DNA of 64,000 nucleotides from an uncultured Adlercreutzia sp. (GTDB lineage Bacteria > Actinomycetota > Coriobacteriia > Coriobacteriales > Eggerthellaceae): the NCBI GenBank assembly GCA_910589165.1, contig CAJUSP010000001.1:247019-311018 (forward strand), in the 5' to 3' direction. The notes under the pieces were generated by a model, which was given only the letters and a program-made list of their open reading frames with translations, had not been told where the DNA came from and made no database searches. How positions within the stretch are numbered: position 1 is the stretch's first letter; every line of letters starts with the position of its first letter. A program made the translations under genes and the position numbers. Shown here in pieces: positions 41,909-50,866 of the stretch.

Positions 41909-42982
41909 ATGGAGAGCAAAAGCGTCACCTACGCCGAGGCCGGCGTCGATATCGTCGAGGGCGCCCGCGCGGTGGACGCCATCAAGGACACGGTGCATTC
42001 CACCTACCGTCCCGAGGTGGTGGGCGACATCGGCGGCTTCGGCGGCCTGTTCTCCATCGCCGCGGCCAAGGACATGGCCGATCCGCTGCTGGTTTCCGGC
42101 ACCGACGGCGTGGGCACGAAGCTGAAGGTGGCCCAGCGTTTGGGCGTGCACGACACGGTCGGCATCGATTTGGTGGCCATGTGCGTGAACGACATTCTGG
42201 CCACGGGCGCCGAGCCGCTGTTCTTCCTGGACTACGTGGCCGTGGGCAAGCTCGATTCTTCCGCTATGGCGAAGATCGTCGGGGGCATCGGCGAGGGGTG
42301 CCGCCAGGCGGGCTGTGCGCTCATCGGCGGTGAGATGGCCGAACACCCCGGCGTCATGGACCCCGACGACTACGACCTGTCCGGCTTCTGCGTGGGCGTG
42401 GTCGACCGCCCGAAGATGCTCGACCCCGAAGCTGTGCGCGAGGGCGACGTGCTCATCGGGCTCGCCTCGTCGGGCCTGCACTCCAACGGCTACTCGCTGG
42501 CGCGCAAGGTGTGCATCGGCGACCGCGCCGAGGACGAACTGCGCGAGGCCCGGGAGGACTTGGCCGGCATGAGCATCCTGGAGGCGCTGCTTACCCCCAC
42601 GCGCATTTACGTGAAGCCGGTTCGCGCCGTCATGGATGAGGTGCCCGGCGGCATTCGCGCCCTGGCCCACATCACCGGCGGCGGCATCACCGAGAACCTG
42701 AATCGCGCGCTGCCTGCCGGCGTGAACGCCGAGGTCGATTTGGGCAGCTGGCCTATTCCGCCGGTGGTGCGCTTCGCCTGCGACCAGGCGCACCTGTCGG
42801 AGGAAGAGGCCCTCAAGACCTTCAACATGGGCCTTGGCATGGTGCTCATCGTCGATCCGGCCCAGGCCGAGGCCGTAGAGGCTGCCCTGGCTGCCGCCGG
42901 CGAGCAGACCTTCCGCGTGGGCCGCATCGTGGCTGGCTGCGGTGAGGTGCAGTACACCAACGAGGGAGGCTTGTTCGCATGA
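41909..42982 (+). CDS. purM: Phosphoribosylformylglycinamidine cyclo-ligase (AIR synthetase)
   Basis: Encodes 357 residues. Converts FGAM to AIR with ATP in purine synthesis. TYAEAGVDI at the N-terminus, LVSGTDGVGTKLK and GIDLVAMCVNDI (nucleotide and metal site), GEMAEHPGVM and the C-terminal GGGITENLNRALP are diagnostic. AAGAGGAG precedes ATG. It overlaps purN by 4 nt (ATGA), a translationally coupled pair. Confidence 0.97.
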   Translation: MESKSVTYAEAGVDIVEGARAVDAIKDTVHSTYRPEVVGDIGGFGGLFSIAAAKDMADPLLVSGTDGVGTKLKVAQRLGVHDTVGIDLVAMCVNDILATGAEPLFFLDYVAVGKLDSSAMAKIVGGIGEGCRQAGCALIGGEMAEHPGVMDPDDYDLSGFCVGVVDRPKMLDPEAVREGDVLIGLASSGLHSNGYSLARKVCIGDRAEDELREAREDLAGMSILEALLTPTRIYVKPVRAVMDEVPGGIRALAHITGGGITENLNRALPAGVNAEVDLGSWPIPPVVRFACDQAHLSEEEALKTFNMGLGMVLIVDPAQAEAVEAALAAAGEQTFRVGRIVAGCGEVQYTNEGGLFA

Positions 42983-43593
42983 CGGATAAGCTGAAGATCG
43001 GCGTGCTGCTGTCCGGCAGCGGCACGAACCTGCAGGCTATCATCGACGAGGTTGCGGCCGGCCTTCCCGTGGAAATCGTGCACGTGTTGTCGTCGCGCCC
43101 CGACGCCTACGGCATCGAGCGCGCGCGCTCGGCTGGCATTCCCGTGACGGTGTTCGACCGCTCATGCTACGAAGACCGCGAGGCCGCCGATGCGCGCATT
43201 GCCGCCATCATGCAGGAGGCGGGCGCGGAATACCTGGTCATGGCCGGGTACATGCGCAAGCTCACCCCCGTGGTGCTCGATGCCTTCCCCGACCACGTGC
43301 TCAACCTGCATCCGGCTCTGCTGCCGGCGTTCAAGGGCGCCCATGCCATTCAGGACGCCTGGGATGCTGGCGTGAAGGTGACGGGCGTGACGGTGCATCT
43401 GGCCAACGAAGATTACGATAAGGGGCCGATTGTGGCCCAGCAGGCCGTACCGGTGCTGGAGGGCGATACCATCGATACGCTGGAGGCGCGCATCCACGAG
43501 GTGGAGCACGGCATCTACCCCAGCGTCTTGCGCGCCATCGCCGAGGGCCGCATGACCATGGACGAGCGCCGCATCATTCACATCAGCGAGTAA
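42979..43593 (+). CDS. purN: Phosphoribosylglycinamide formyltransferase
   Basis: Encodes 204 residues. Transfers formyl from 10-formyl-THF to GAR. LLSGSGTNLQAI binds phosphate, VMAGYMRKL and the catalytic HPALLPAFKGAHA with the downstream aspartate in EDYDKGPIVAQ are intact. Coupled to purM by a 4-nt overlap. Confidence 0.97.
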   Translation: MTDKLKIGVLLSGSGTNLQAIIDEVAAGLPVEIVHVLSSRPDAYGIERARSAGIPVTVFDRSCYEDREAADARIAAIMQEAGAEYLVMAGYMRKLTPVVLDAFPDHVLNLHPALLPAFKGAHAIQDAWDAGVKVTGVTVHLANEDYDKGPIVAQQAVPVLEGDTIDTLEARIHEVEHGIYPSVLRAIAEGRMTMDERRIIHISE

Positions 43594-43602
43594 AGGACTT
43601 TC

Positions 43603-44595
43603 ATGAAGCGTGAAGTTATCGAAGCAGTTATTGAGGATCTGAAAGCCGGGAAGACCCCGACTATTACCGTGGAAGACGTGCCGGCGTTTTCGGAAGAGGC
43701 GACGGCGGGTGACCCACATATCGGGCCCGAGGCGCTCGCGGCTATTGTGGCGTCGCTGACCGAGGCCGACATCCCCACGTTCGAGCGCGCCCTGCGCGCC
43801 ATGGACGAGGGCGACTTGGCGTGGCTCGGCTTCAAGGTGGTTTACGACCCGCAGGCCGCCGTGGGCAACGTCGACAACGAGGTGACGAAGAAGTACGGCG
43901 AGCAGGGTTCGGCCGACGGCGAATCGCTGGTGTTCTTCTGCAACGACGCGAAGGAGATCGTCTCGTCCCGCGAGCTGAGCCCGCGCGATGTGTTCCAGGC
44001 GAAGGACGTCACCCGCGGCCCTTCGATGCACAATGACCAGTTCGACGGCCTTACCTGGGCGAGCGAGCCTTTGTTCGGGAAGGTGCGCGTATGGCTGCTC
44101 GGCGCGTCCGATGCAGCGGTGGAGGTGGCCTCGCTGGCCGATCATGTGGGCTTCCATGTGATTGCCGTCGACTACGACCCGGCATTCCTCAATGCCGAGC
44201 GCTTCCCGAACGCCGAGCGCATTATGCTGCACGGCGGCAACTTCGGCGAGCTGCCCAACATGCCGGCGCGTCCCGAGGACTACGTCTGCGTGCTCACCCG
44301 CGGCCATATGTTCGATCCGGAAAGCTGCATTTGGGCGCTGCAGAACGGCGTGCACTACGTGGGCATGATGGGCTGCGCGGGGAAGAACTCCACGGTGCAC
44401 GACCTGGTCATCAACGCCGGCATCGCGGAGGCCGACTGGGATCGCGTGAAGCGCCCCATCGGCCTGAAGTTCGGCGCCAAGACCCCAGCCGAGCTGGCCA
44501 TTGCCATCGTCGCCGAGCTGGTGGACGTGCGCTACCAGCAGCGCTACAGCGACGAGGCCCGCGCCCGCCACGAAAAGAGCCTCGGCCGAGCCTAA
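43603..44595 (+). CDS. XdhC/CoxI-family protein
   Basis: Encodes 330 residues. The N-terminal half is poorly conserved; the C-terminal half is an XdhC_C Rossmann domain (VWLLGASDAAVEVASLADHV, then CVLTRGHMFDPESCIWALQN, YVGMMGCAGKN). XdhC proteins sulfurate or insert molybdenum cofactor for xanthine dehydrogenase-type hydroxylases. No such hydroxylase is in the window, and the gene sits 9 nt after purN in a purine operon. Either a distant hydroxylase is served or the protein has another role in purine metabolism. Confidence 0.85.
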   Translation: MKREVIEAVIEDLKAGKTPTITVEDVPAFSEEATAGDPHIGPEALAAIVASLTEADIPTFERALRAMDEGDLAWLGFKVVYDPQAAVGNVDNEVTKKYGEQGSADGESLVFFCNDAKEIVSSRELSPRDVFQAKDVTRGPSMHNDQFDGLTWASEPLFGKVRVWLLGASDAAVEVASLADHVGFHVIAVDYDPAFLNAERFPNAERIMLHGGNFGELPNMPARPEDYVCVLTRGHMFDPESCIWALQNGVHYVGMMGCAGKNSTVHDLVINAGIAEADWDRVKRPIGLKFGAKTPAELAIAIVAELVDVRYQQRYSDEARARHEKSLGRA

Positions 44596-44616
44596 CCGCC
44601 CTACCGAAACGCGCCG

Positions 44617-44647
44617 AAGAGCCGCCGCAATCCGCAGCGGCTCTTTT
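44617..44647 (+). terminator. Terminator after the purM-purN-xdhC-like operon
   Basis: AAGAGCCGC pairs with GCGGCTCTT, 11-nt loop, followed by TT. Confidence 0.85.
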
Positions 44648-44727
44648 GCCGTCAGCGGGAAAAGGCGTGGGGATTAGGAGCGTGTGGGGAGCGCGGGGGC
44701 GTTTTGCGTGGTACTCTGGCAGCAATC

Positions 44728-44834
44728 GGACGCGTCGTGACTGACGGATCATCGTGGGGAACCACGGGGGAGCGGCGCGCATACTACGCCGACCGTCTGG
44801 GCAAGCCGAATCGTTGGAGCGGCTTGCCCTTTTT
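44728..44834 (+). promoter_or_regulatory. ZTP (pfl) riboswitch with terminator
   Basis: The conserved aptamer elements appear in order: GCGTCGTGACTGACGG, GTGGGGAACCACGGGGGAGCG, then GCCGACCGTCTGGGC. The 3' strand of the aptamer overlaps a terminator (GGGCAAGCCG 44799-44808 with CGGCTTGCCC 44820-44829, then TTTTT), so ZMP/ZTP binding should prevent termination. Signal logic fits: AICAR-phosphates build up when 10-formyl-THF is short, raising expression of the last two purine steps downstream. Confidence 0.93.
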
Positions 44835-44961
44835 CGTTGGGGAAGGGGTGGACGCCCGACGGCTTCCCGGCGCACAACGCGCTCGGTTGCCGGCGGTGTC
44901 GCCGCAGGTGGATCGGTGCAGGGAAGAAGGGCGCGCGGGCGCCAGAGAGAAAGGGATGTGC

Positions 44962-45612
44962 ATGCAAGATCTCGTCGAACTGCTTTCGGGCAACCCCTAT
45001 CCGGGGCGCGGCATTGTGGTGGGGAAGGGCGCCGACGGCGCACCTGTCATCTACTACTTCATCATGGGCCGCTCGAGCAACAGCCGCAACCGCATTTTCG
45101 CTCTGGAGCCCGACGGCATCCGCACCGAGGCCCACGACCCGGCCCTGCTGGAGGATCCGAGCCTCATCATCTACCACCCGGTGCGCACCATGGGCGACGC
45201 GCTGGTGGTCACCAACGGCGACCAAACCGACACCATTGTGGAGGCGGGCGACTTCCGCGCTGGCTGCATGCAGCGCGAGTACGAGCCCGACGCGCCGAAC
45301 TTCACCCCGCGCATCTCGGCCATCGTGAACCCCGACGGCACCTTCGAGATGTCCATCCTGAAGCACGCCGACGGCGACCGCTGCACCCGCGAGTTCTTCG
45401 CCTACGAGGGCGCCGAGCCTGGCACCGGCTACTTCATCAGCACCTACCAGGCCGACGGCAACCCCCTGCCCACCTTCGCCGGCGAGCCCATCCCCGTAAC
45501 CCTCCCCGCGCCAGACGAGGTGTGGGACGCCCTGAACGACGACAACAAAGTAAGCCTCTACGCCAACGTCAACGGCGATGTGAAGCTGTTCAACAAGAAC
45601 CTGGGTGATTAA
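44962..45612 (+). CDS. purO: IMP cyclohydrolase, PurO type
   Basis: Encodes 216 residues. Matches the archaeal-type IMP cyclohydrolase (PF07826): the NPYPGRG signature, VIYYFIMGRSSNSRNRIF, and the YNVT/PAPDEVWDALN tail. It closes FAICAR to IMP. ATG at 44962 is preferred over 44956 because AAAGGG needs 6 nt spacing. It replaces the missing N-terminal cyclohydrolase domain of PurH, whose transformylase half is encoded just downstream at 45794. The gene sits behind a ZTP riboswitch. Confidence 0.9.
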   Translation: MQDLVELLSGNPYPGRGIVVGKGADGAPVIYYFIMGRSSNSRNRIFALEPDGIRTEAHDPALLEDPSLIIYHPVRTMGDALVVTNGDQTDTIVEAGDFRAGCMQREYEPDAPNFTPRISAIVNPDGTFEMSILKHADGDRCTREFFAYEGAEPGTGYFISTYQADGNPLPTFAGEPIPVTLPAPDEVWDALNDDNKVSLYANVNGDVKLFNKNLGD

Positions 45613-45651
45613 CGGGGCGATGCGTAAGCCTCTTAACCATGGTTGAGATAA

Positions 45652-45763
45652 GCGGGACAGGGGGTGCCCTGACCGAGCGAGTTCCGCAGCGACTGGAAAT
45701 GTCCAGTGGACATTTCCACAAAGCGAGGACTGTCTGAGCGAATCAGGGTATCCCCTGGCCCGC
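45652..45763. repeat. Large imperfect palindrome between purO and the AICAR transformylase gene
   Basis: Outer arms are 45652-45672 (GCGGGACAGGGGGTGCCCTGA) and 45743-45763, with one or two mismatches. The centre is a perfect 10-bp stem (GGAAATGTCC/GGACATTTCC, 45695-45717) with an AGT loop. It resembles a REP/MITE-like element; no open frame or T-run is present. Confidence 0.85.
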
Positions 45764-45793
45764 CCCCGAGGACTTTCGACAAGAAGGAGAACC

Positions 45794-46972
45794 ATGAACG
45801 AACTGGAACTCAAGTACGGTTGCAACCCGAATCAGAAGCCGTCGCGCATCTTCATGAAGGACGGCAGCGACCTGCCCATTCAGGTACTGAATGGCAAGCC
45901 GGGCTACATCAACTTCCTGGACGCCTTCAACTCCTGGCAGCTGGTGCGCGAGCTGAAGGAGGCCACGGGCCTGCCGGCGGCCGCGTCCTTCAAGCATGTG
46001 AGCCCCGCCGGCGCCGCGGTGGGCCATCCGTTGTCGGAGACCGACCGGGCCATGTACTTCGTGGAGCAAGAGGGCGAGCTGTCGCCCATCGCCTGCGCCT
46101 ACATCCGTGCCCGCGGCGCCGACCGCCTGTGCTCCTACGGCGACTGGGCGGCGCTGTCCGATGTGTGCGACGCCGACGTGGCCCGCTACCTGGCCCGCGA
46201 GGTGTCCGACGGCATCATCGCCCCAGGCTACACCGATGAGGCGCTGGAAATCCTCAAGACCAAGCGCAAGGGCGGCTTCAACGTGGTGCAGATCGACCCG
46301 GACTACGTGCCGGCCGAGGCCGAGCTGAAGGACGTCTTCGGCATCACTTTCGAACAGGGCCGCAACAACTTCGAGATCAACGAGGAGCTGCTGGCCAACG
46401 TGGTCACCGAGAACAAGGAAATTCCGGCCGCGGCGAAGATCGACATGATCGTGGCTCTCATCACGCTGAAGTACACGCAGAGCAATTCCGTGTGCTACGT
46501 GAAGGACGGCCAGGCCATCGGTGTGGGCGCCGGCCAGCAGAGCCGTATCCACTGCACGCGTCTGGCGGGCAACAAGGCCGACACCTGGTGGTTGCGCCAG
46601 CATCCGAAGGTGCTGGGCCTGCCGTTCGTGGAGGGCATCCGCCGTCCCGACCGCGACAACGCCATCGACGTGTACGTGTCCGACGAGTGGGAAGACGTGC
46701 TGCGCGACGGCGAGTGGCAGCGCGTGTTCACCGAGCGCCCTGAGCCGCTGACCCGCGAGGAAAAGAAAGAGTGGATCGCGAAGCTCTCCGGTGTGACCGT
46801 GGGAAGTGATGCCTTCTTCCCCTTCGGCGACAACGTCGAGCGTGCTCGCAAGTCCGGCGTGGAGTACATCGCCGAGCCCGGCGGCTCCATCCGCGACGAC
46901 AACGTCATCGAGGTAGCGAACAAGTACGGCATCGCCATGGCTTTCACGGGCATGCGTTTGTTCCACCACTAA
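45794..46972 (+). CDS. purH: AICAR transformylase, stand-alone (PurH C-terminal half)
   Basis: Encodes 392 residues. Only the AICAR formyltransferase half of PurH is present: KYGCNPNQKPSR at the start, the catalytic K/H in SFKHVSPAGAA, and the GAGQQSRIHC and DAFFPFGDNVE segments. The MGS-like IMP cyclohydrolase domain is absent; PurO upstream supplies that step. It formylates AICAR with 10-formyl-THF. AAGGAG precedes ATG. A palindrome separates it from purO, but both likely belong to the riboswitch-controlled unit. Confidence 0.95.
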   Translation: MNELELKYGCNPNQKPSRIFMKDGSDLPIQVLNGKPGYINFLDAFNSWQLVRELKEATGLPAAASFKHVSPAGAAVGHPLSETDRAMYFVEQEGELSPIACAYIRARGADRLCSYGDWAALSDVCDADVARYLAREVSDGIIAPGYTDEALEILKTKRKGGFNVVQIDPDYVPAEAELKDVFGITFEQGRNNFEINEELLANVVTENKEIPAAAKIDMIVALITLKYTQSNSVCYVKDGQAIGVGAGQQSRIHCTRLAGNKADTWWLRQHPKVLGLPFVEGIRRPDRDNAIDVYVSDEWEDVLRDGEWQRVFTERPEPLTREEKKEWIAKLSGVTVGSDAFFPFGDNVERARKSGVEYIAEPGGSIRDDNVIEVANKYGIAMAFTGMRLFHH

Positions 46973-47013
46973 GGCGCAGGAGAACCTGCGGCGTCTCATT
47001 TTGATTGCGGTTT

Positions 47014-47042
47014 GCGGCCGTCTCTGCGGGGGCGGCCGTTTT
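47014..47042 (+). terminator. Probable terminator after the AICAR transformylase gene
   Basis: GCGGCCGTC and GGGCGGCCGT can pair across a short loop, followed by TTTT. Confidence 0.6.
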
Positions 47043-47077
47043 GCGTCATAATGGCGGGGTGATAGAAAGGAAGCAAC

Positions 47078-47578
47078 ATGAACAAATTCGATCTGACGAA
47101 GGCCCGTCCGCAGTGGCTCGTGGCGTTGGTGGCGCTCATGCTCACCTTCGCGTTGGTGGTGCCGGGCTGCGCCTCGGATACCGCTGATGACAACGCGGCG
47201 GAGACTCCCACCGAGAAGGCGGCGCAGGCGGCCGAGGACGAAGGCCCGCTCGAGGCTGGCGAGGCGGCCGACGATATGACGGTCACCGTGTCCGTGACCA
47301 TGCCCGAGGGTGCCGCCGCCGACAATCAGACTCTGGAAGTGACCGTGCCCGATGGAAGCACCGTCTACGATGCGCTCATTGCCACCGGCTGGGACGTGCA
47401 GGCGGAGGACTCCGATTACGGCAAGTTCGTCACCTCTATCAACGGGGTGACCAACGGCTCCGAGGGTGAGGCCTCGGGCTGGGTGTACACCGTGAACGGC
47501 GAGCAGGTGATGGAAGGATGCGATGCGAAGACGCTGGCGGCCGGCGATTCCGCGGAGTGGTCGTTCTACGTCGGATAA
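47078..47578 (+). CDS. DUF4430-domain lipoprotein
   Basis: Encodes 166 residues. A signal peptide ends in lipobox VVPGC (C31), followed by an acidic linker and a DUF4430 domain: VTVSVTMPEG, VPDGSTVYDALIATG, then GWVYTVNGEQVMEGC and SAEWSFYVG. DUF4430 is related to transcobalamin-like ligand-binding domains and is common on actinobacterial cell surfaces. Ligand unknown. AAAGGAAG precedes ATG. Confidence 0.85.
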   Translation: MNKFDLTKARPQWLVALVALMLTFALVVPGCASDTADDNAAETPTEKAAQAAEDEGPLEAGEAADDMTVTVSVTMPEGAAADNQTLEVTVPDGSTVYDALIATGWDVQAEDSDYGKFVTSINGVTNGSEGEASGWVYTVNGEQVMEGCDAKTLAAGDSAEWSFYVG

Positions 47579-47593
47579 GCAGGTAGGCCGAGG

Positions 47594-47674
47594 GTGGGAC
47601 AGTGCCCCCCGGGGCACTGTCCCACGCGCATGAGGAATCCCGAAGATGAGACACCCCTCCGGGGCACTGTCTCA
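47594..47674. repeat. Pair of hairpin repeats before the ATP-grasp gene
   Basis: A perfect 15-bp stem with 2-nt loop (GTGGGACAGTGCCCC, 47594-47625) is followed by a related shorter one (TGAGACA with ACTGTCTCA, 47647-47674). Both share GGGGCACTGTC. The repetition suggests a REP-like family rather than a simple terminator. Confidence 0.8.
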
Positions 47675-47707
47675 CCGGGCGATTTTGGATTGAAGGGAGT
47701 TTCTGCC

Positions 47708-48865
47708 ATGATCATTCTCGATGAGCCGTACGCGTCGGTACCGCTGCTCGATTGGATGGAGGCATCGGGGCATCCGGTACTGGCTAACGGCTTCACGGAG
47801 AAGCTGGCCGCTGGCGGCCGTTCGCTGAACCTGGTGGACGAGGCCGAGGCTGCGCGACGTCTGGAGGCCGGCGAGCGCATCTACACCAACTCCGAGAACG
47901 CCCTGGCCTGGATTCTCGACCACGTGGACAACCCCACGCTCACCGAGCCCATCCGCCTGTTCAAGGACAAGGCCGCCATGCGCGAGAAGCTGGCCGCTCT
48001 GAACCCGGAACTGTTCTACGCCACGGTGAGCCGCGACGAGCTCGAGGCCATCAACGTAACCGATCTGCCCCTGCCGGTGGTGCTGAAGCCGGCGGTGGGT
48101 TTCTGCTCCATGGGCGTCTATGTCATCGAAGACCCCGAGGATTGGGCGAACGCCGTGGCCGACATCGCCCGGCACGAGGAGGGCTGGCACTCCCGCTACC
48201 CGGAAAGCGTGGTGGGAAGCCAGACCTACGTCATCGAAGGCTACCTCGGCGGCACCGAGTACGCGCTTGACGCTTACTTCGACGAAGAGGGCGCGCCGCA
48301 CATTCTGAACATCCTGCGCCACGACTTCGCCGGCCCCGAGGATACCTCTGACCGCATGTACCTGACGAGCGAGGCCATCGTGCGCGAGCTCGAGCCCCGC
48401 TTCACGGCGTGGCTTGCGGCGGTGAACGAGGTGGTGGGCGCCCGCGCGGTGCCCGTGCACGTGGAGCTGCGCCTCGATGGCGACACCATTGCCCCCATCG
48501 AGTTCAACCCGCTGCGCTTCGCCGGCCTCGGCGGCACCGACGTGGCCTTCTTCGGTGTGGGCCTGCGCACCTACGAGGCGTTTTTGGAAGATAAGCCGGC
48601 CGACCTGCCGGCGCTCTACGGGGCGCATCCGGGCAAGGTGTACTCCATGTCGCTGCTGAACCCGGCGCCCGAGGCCGACCTGGCGCGCCCCTTCGATGCC
48701 GAGGCGCTCTGCGAGCACTTTACCCACGTGCTCAGCTACCACGATTTCGATGCGGAAACCGTCGGCTTCTACGGCTTCCTGTTCCTGGAAACCACCGACG
48801 ACGAAGCCGGGGCGGCCGAGCGCCGCTGGCTGCTGGAGAACGACCTGACGGAATTCGCCCGCTAG
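47708..48865 (+). CDS. ATP-grasp domain protein
   Basis: Encodes 385 residues. The central region has ATP-grasp features: LFKDKAAMREKL, PVVLKPAVGFCSMGVYVI (glycine-rich lysine strand), YVIEGYLGGTEYALDAYFDEEG, and the metal-binding VELRLDGDTIAPIEFNPLRFAG. Such enzymes ligate carboxylates to amines or thiols using ATP. Substrate not identifiable; no biosynthetic partner is adjacent. Start ATG has AAGGGAG upstream. Confidence 0.85.
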   Translation: MIILDEPYASVPLLDWMEASGHPVLANGFTEKLAAGGRSLNLVDEAEAARRLEAGERIYTNSENALAWILDHVDNPTLTEPIRLFKDKAAMREKLAALNPELFYATVSRDELEAINVTDLPLPVVLKPAVGFCSMGVYVIEDPEDWANAVADIARHEEGWHSRYPESVVGSQTYVIEGYLGGTEYALDAYFDEEGAPHILNILRHDFAGPEDTSDRMYLTSEAIVRELEPRFTAWLAAVNEVVGARAVPVHVELRLDGDTIAPIEFNPLRFAGLGGTDVAFFGVGLRTYEAFLEDKPADLPALYGAHPGKVYSMSLLNPAPEADLARPFDAEALCEHFTHVLSYHDFDAETVGFYGFLFLETTDDEAGAAERRWLLENDLTEFAR

Positions 48866-48891
48866 GCAACAGTTCGCTACTCGCCTCGCAA

Positions 48892-48920
48892 CGGCCCGCG
48901 CACAATTGCTGCGCGGGCCG
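48892..48920 (+). terminator. Terminator after the ATP-grasp gene
   Basis: CGGCCCGCGCA pairs with TGCGCGGGCCG over a short loop, followed by CTTATGTTTT. Confidence 0.85.
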
Positions 48921-48996
48921 CTTATGTTTTCGGGGGCGCTCTATGCTGGGAGAACAAGCCGGCCGCACGGGCCGGTGCCCAGAGGAGGTCAAGAGG

Positions 48997-50829
48997 GTGA
49001 GTACGATGGAAAACACCGGGAATGGAAAACGCATCTGGCGGGCGACGGCGCTGTTTGGGGTGTTGGCGCTTGCGGCGGTCTGCGCGGCAGTGACTGTCGT
49101 GCCCGCTTGGGGCGAAGAGGCCTCTCCCTCATCCGGCGCCTCTGCCCCGGCAACCGCTGAAGCTGCCGATGACAAGGTGGCAGACGCTGCTGCTGACAAG
49201 GCAGACGTTGATACCGACAAAGCCACTGATTCCTCTGTCTCTGACGATACGGCTGCCCGCGCCCTGCCCGAACCGGCGAGCTTCACCATTTCTGGCAAGA
49301 AGTACCTGGTGGGCCGCGCCTTGGAAAACGGCGAGTTCACCTTCACGCTGGCGCCTGCCGGGGCCTACAAGGTTCCCGCTGGCTCTAAGCTGCCGGGAAA
49401 GCTCGATGACGAGAGCTCGCTCACGGCCGCCGAGAAGTACGAGATCGTGTCCGAGCTCACCTACCACCATTCGAACCACCAGCCCATGCCCGCCAGCGCC
49501 ACGGCGGTGAACGCCGCCGATGGCACCGTGGCCTTCGGGCCGCTCACCTTCGAAGACAAGGCCGTGGGCACGTCGGGCACCTCGCGCCACGAGGGCACCG
49601 TGTACTGCTACACCATCGCCGAGCGCGGGCCGCTCGATGCCAACGGCAAGCCCCTGCCCGGGGCCACGCGCGACCGTCTGGGCCGCTGGGTGTACGAGGG
49701 CGTCACCTACGCCGACACGGTGAAGCGCGCCTACCTGTACGTCTACGAGGAGCGCGACCCCGACGGGGTCGACCGCGTGCGCGTGGTGCCCCTGGGCGAC
49801 GCCACGTTTGCCGGCGACCCGACCTCGCGCGCTACCGCCGGTCGCGGCCTCGGGTTCAAGAACACGTTCAACGGGGCGACGCTGGCGGCCTTCGACGGGC
49901 TCGTGTACCTTGAGGGCAAGCCCATCGATGCCGGCGCCTTCGATTTCGAAGTGCATGAGGTGAGCGAAGACGGCAAGCTCATCGACCACGCCTCGGTGCC
50001 CTGCGACGCCACGGCGGGCGGCACGGCGGGGGCCGAAGTGCCCATCATCCACGACGCCGTCTTCACGGCGCCGGGCAAGTACTTCTACGCTATCCACCAG
50101 GCGGGAACCCAGGCGGCCGACGGCGCGCGGGCCTCCGATGCCGAGGTGGACGGCGAGAAGGTGCAGCTCGACGGCGCCTCGTACGTGGTGACCGTTGAGG
50201 TGACCGAAGGCGCCGAGGGCAAACTGTCCGCCGCCATAACCTACGTGCGCAAGCAGGAAGCCGGGTCTGCCCGGTGGGTCGATGTCGACCTGAGCGAGAA
50301 CGCGAGCCCCGTGGTGTGGGACAACAAGATCGTCGCGGCCGATGAGGGCGATGGTGACGCTTCCGCGCCCGACGAGGGGGAGGGGAGCGATCGCCCGGAC
50401 GATGGAACGGCCGAGAAGCCGGGCGGCGGCACGACGGCCGGCTCCGGAAAGCCGGAGGCCGTCCCGGGCGACACAGATGGGGCTGAAAGCGGGAACGCCC
50501 CGGGCGAGGGCGACGGCTCCTCGGATGGCAGTAAGCCCGAAGACGGTGCGCAGCAGGGGGCTGGCACAGCGACCGGGGAAGGCTCGGGTGCCGAGAACCT
50601 TTCCGGCGAAGGCGACAACGCGAGTGGTTCCAGCGACAGCGCGGCCTCGAACAACAACGCGGGCGCTCCCGACAGCGAGGGCGATTCTGCGGCTACCGAT
50701 GCCGCCAAGGCCAACGGCATGCTCGGCCAAACGGGCGACGCTCTGGTGCCGCTTATGGTGACCCTCGGCATCATTGTTGCCTTGGCTGTCGTTCTGCTTG
50801 TGGTGGCTCGCCGCCAGTCGCATCGTTAG
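48997..50829 (+). CDS. Pilin-like surface protein, FctA/Spy0128 domains, LGQTG sorting signal
   Basis: Encodes 610 residues. Signal peptide (RATALFGVLALAAVCAAV), then FctA/Spy0128-type pilin isopeptide domains (FKNTFNGATLAAFDGLVYLEG region; KYFYAIHQAG). A Gly/Ser/Asp/Glu-rich low-complexity wall-spanning region follows, then LGQTGD, a hydrophobic helix and RRQSHR, an off-consensus LPxTG signal. GTG at 48997 is preferred (AGGAGG, 8 nt); ATG at 49006 is an alternative. It heads a three-gene surface-protein cluster. Confidence 0.82.
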   Translation: MSTMENTGNGKRIWRATALFGVLALAAVCAAVTVVPAWGEEASPSSGASAPATAEAADDKVADAAADKADVDTDKATDSSVSDDTAARALPEPASFTISGKKYLVGRALENGEFTFTLAPAGAYKVPAGSKLPGKLDDESSLTAAEKYEIVSELTYHHSNHQPMPASATAVNAADGTVAFGPLTFEDKAVGTSGTSRHEGTVYCYTIAERGPLDANGKPLPGATRDRLGRWVYEGVTYADTVKRAYLYVYEERDPDGVDRVRVVPLGDATFAGDPTSRATAGRGLGFKNTFNGATLAAFDGLVYLEGKPIDAGAFDFEVHEVSEDGKLIDHASVPCDATAGGTAGAEVPIIHDAVFTAPGKYFYAIHQAGTQAADGARASDAEVDGEKVQLDGASYVVTVEVTEGAEGKLSAAITYVRKQEAGSARWVDVDLSENASPVVWDNKIVAADEGDGDASAPDEGEGSDRPDDGTAEKPGGGTTAGSGKPEAVPGDTDGAESGNAPGEGDGSSDGSKPEDGAQQGAGTATGEGSGAENLSGEGDNASGSSDSAASNNNAGAPDSEGDSAATDAAKANGMLGQTGDALVPLMVTLGIIVALAVVLLVVARRQSHR

Positions 50830-50834
50830 GAAGC

Positions 50835-50866
50835 GAAGGCCTCGCCTATACGGGGCCTTCCTTCTA
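50835..50866 (+). terminator. Terminator after the first pilin-like gene
   Basis: GAAGGCCTCG pairs with CGGGGCCTTC, followed by CTTCT; T-run weak. Confidence 0.6.
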
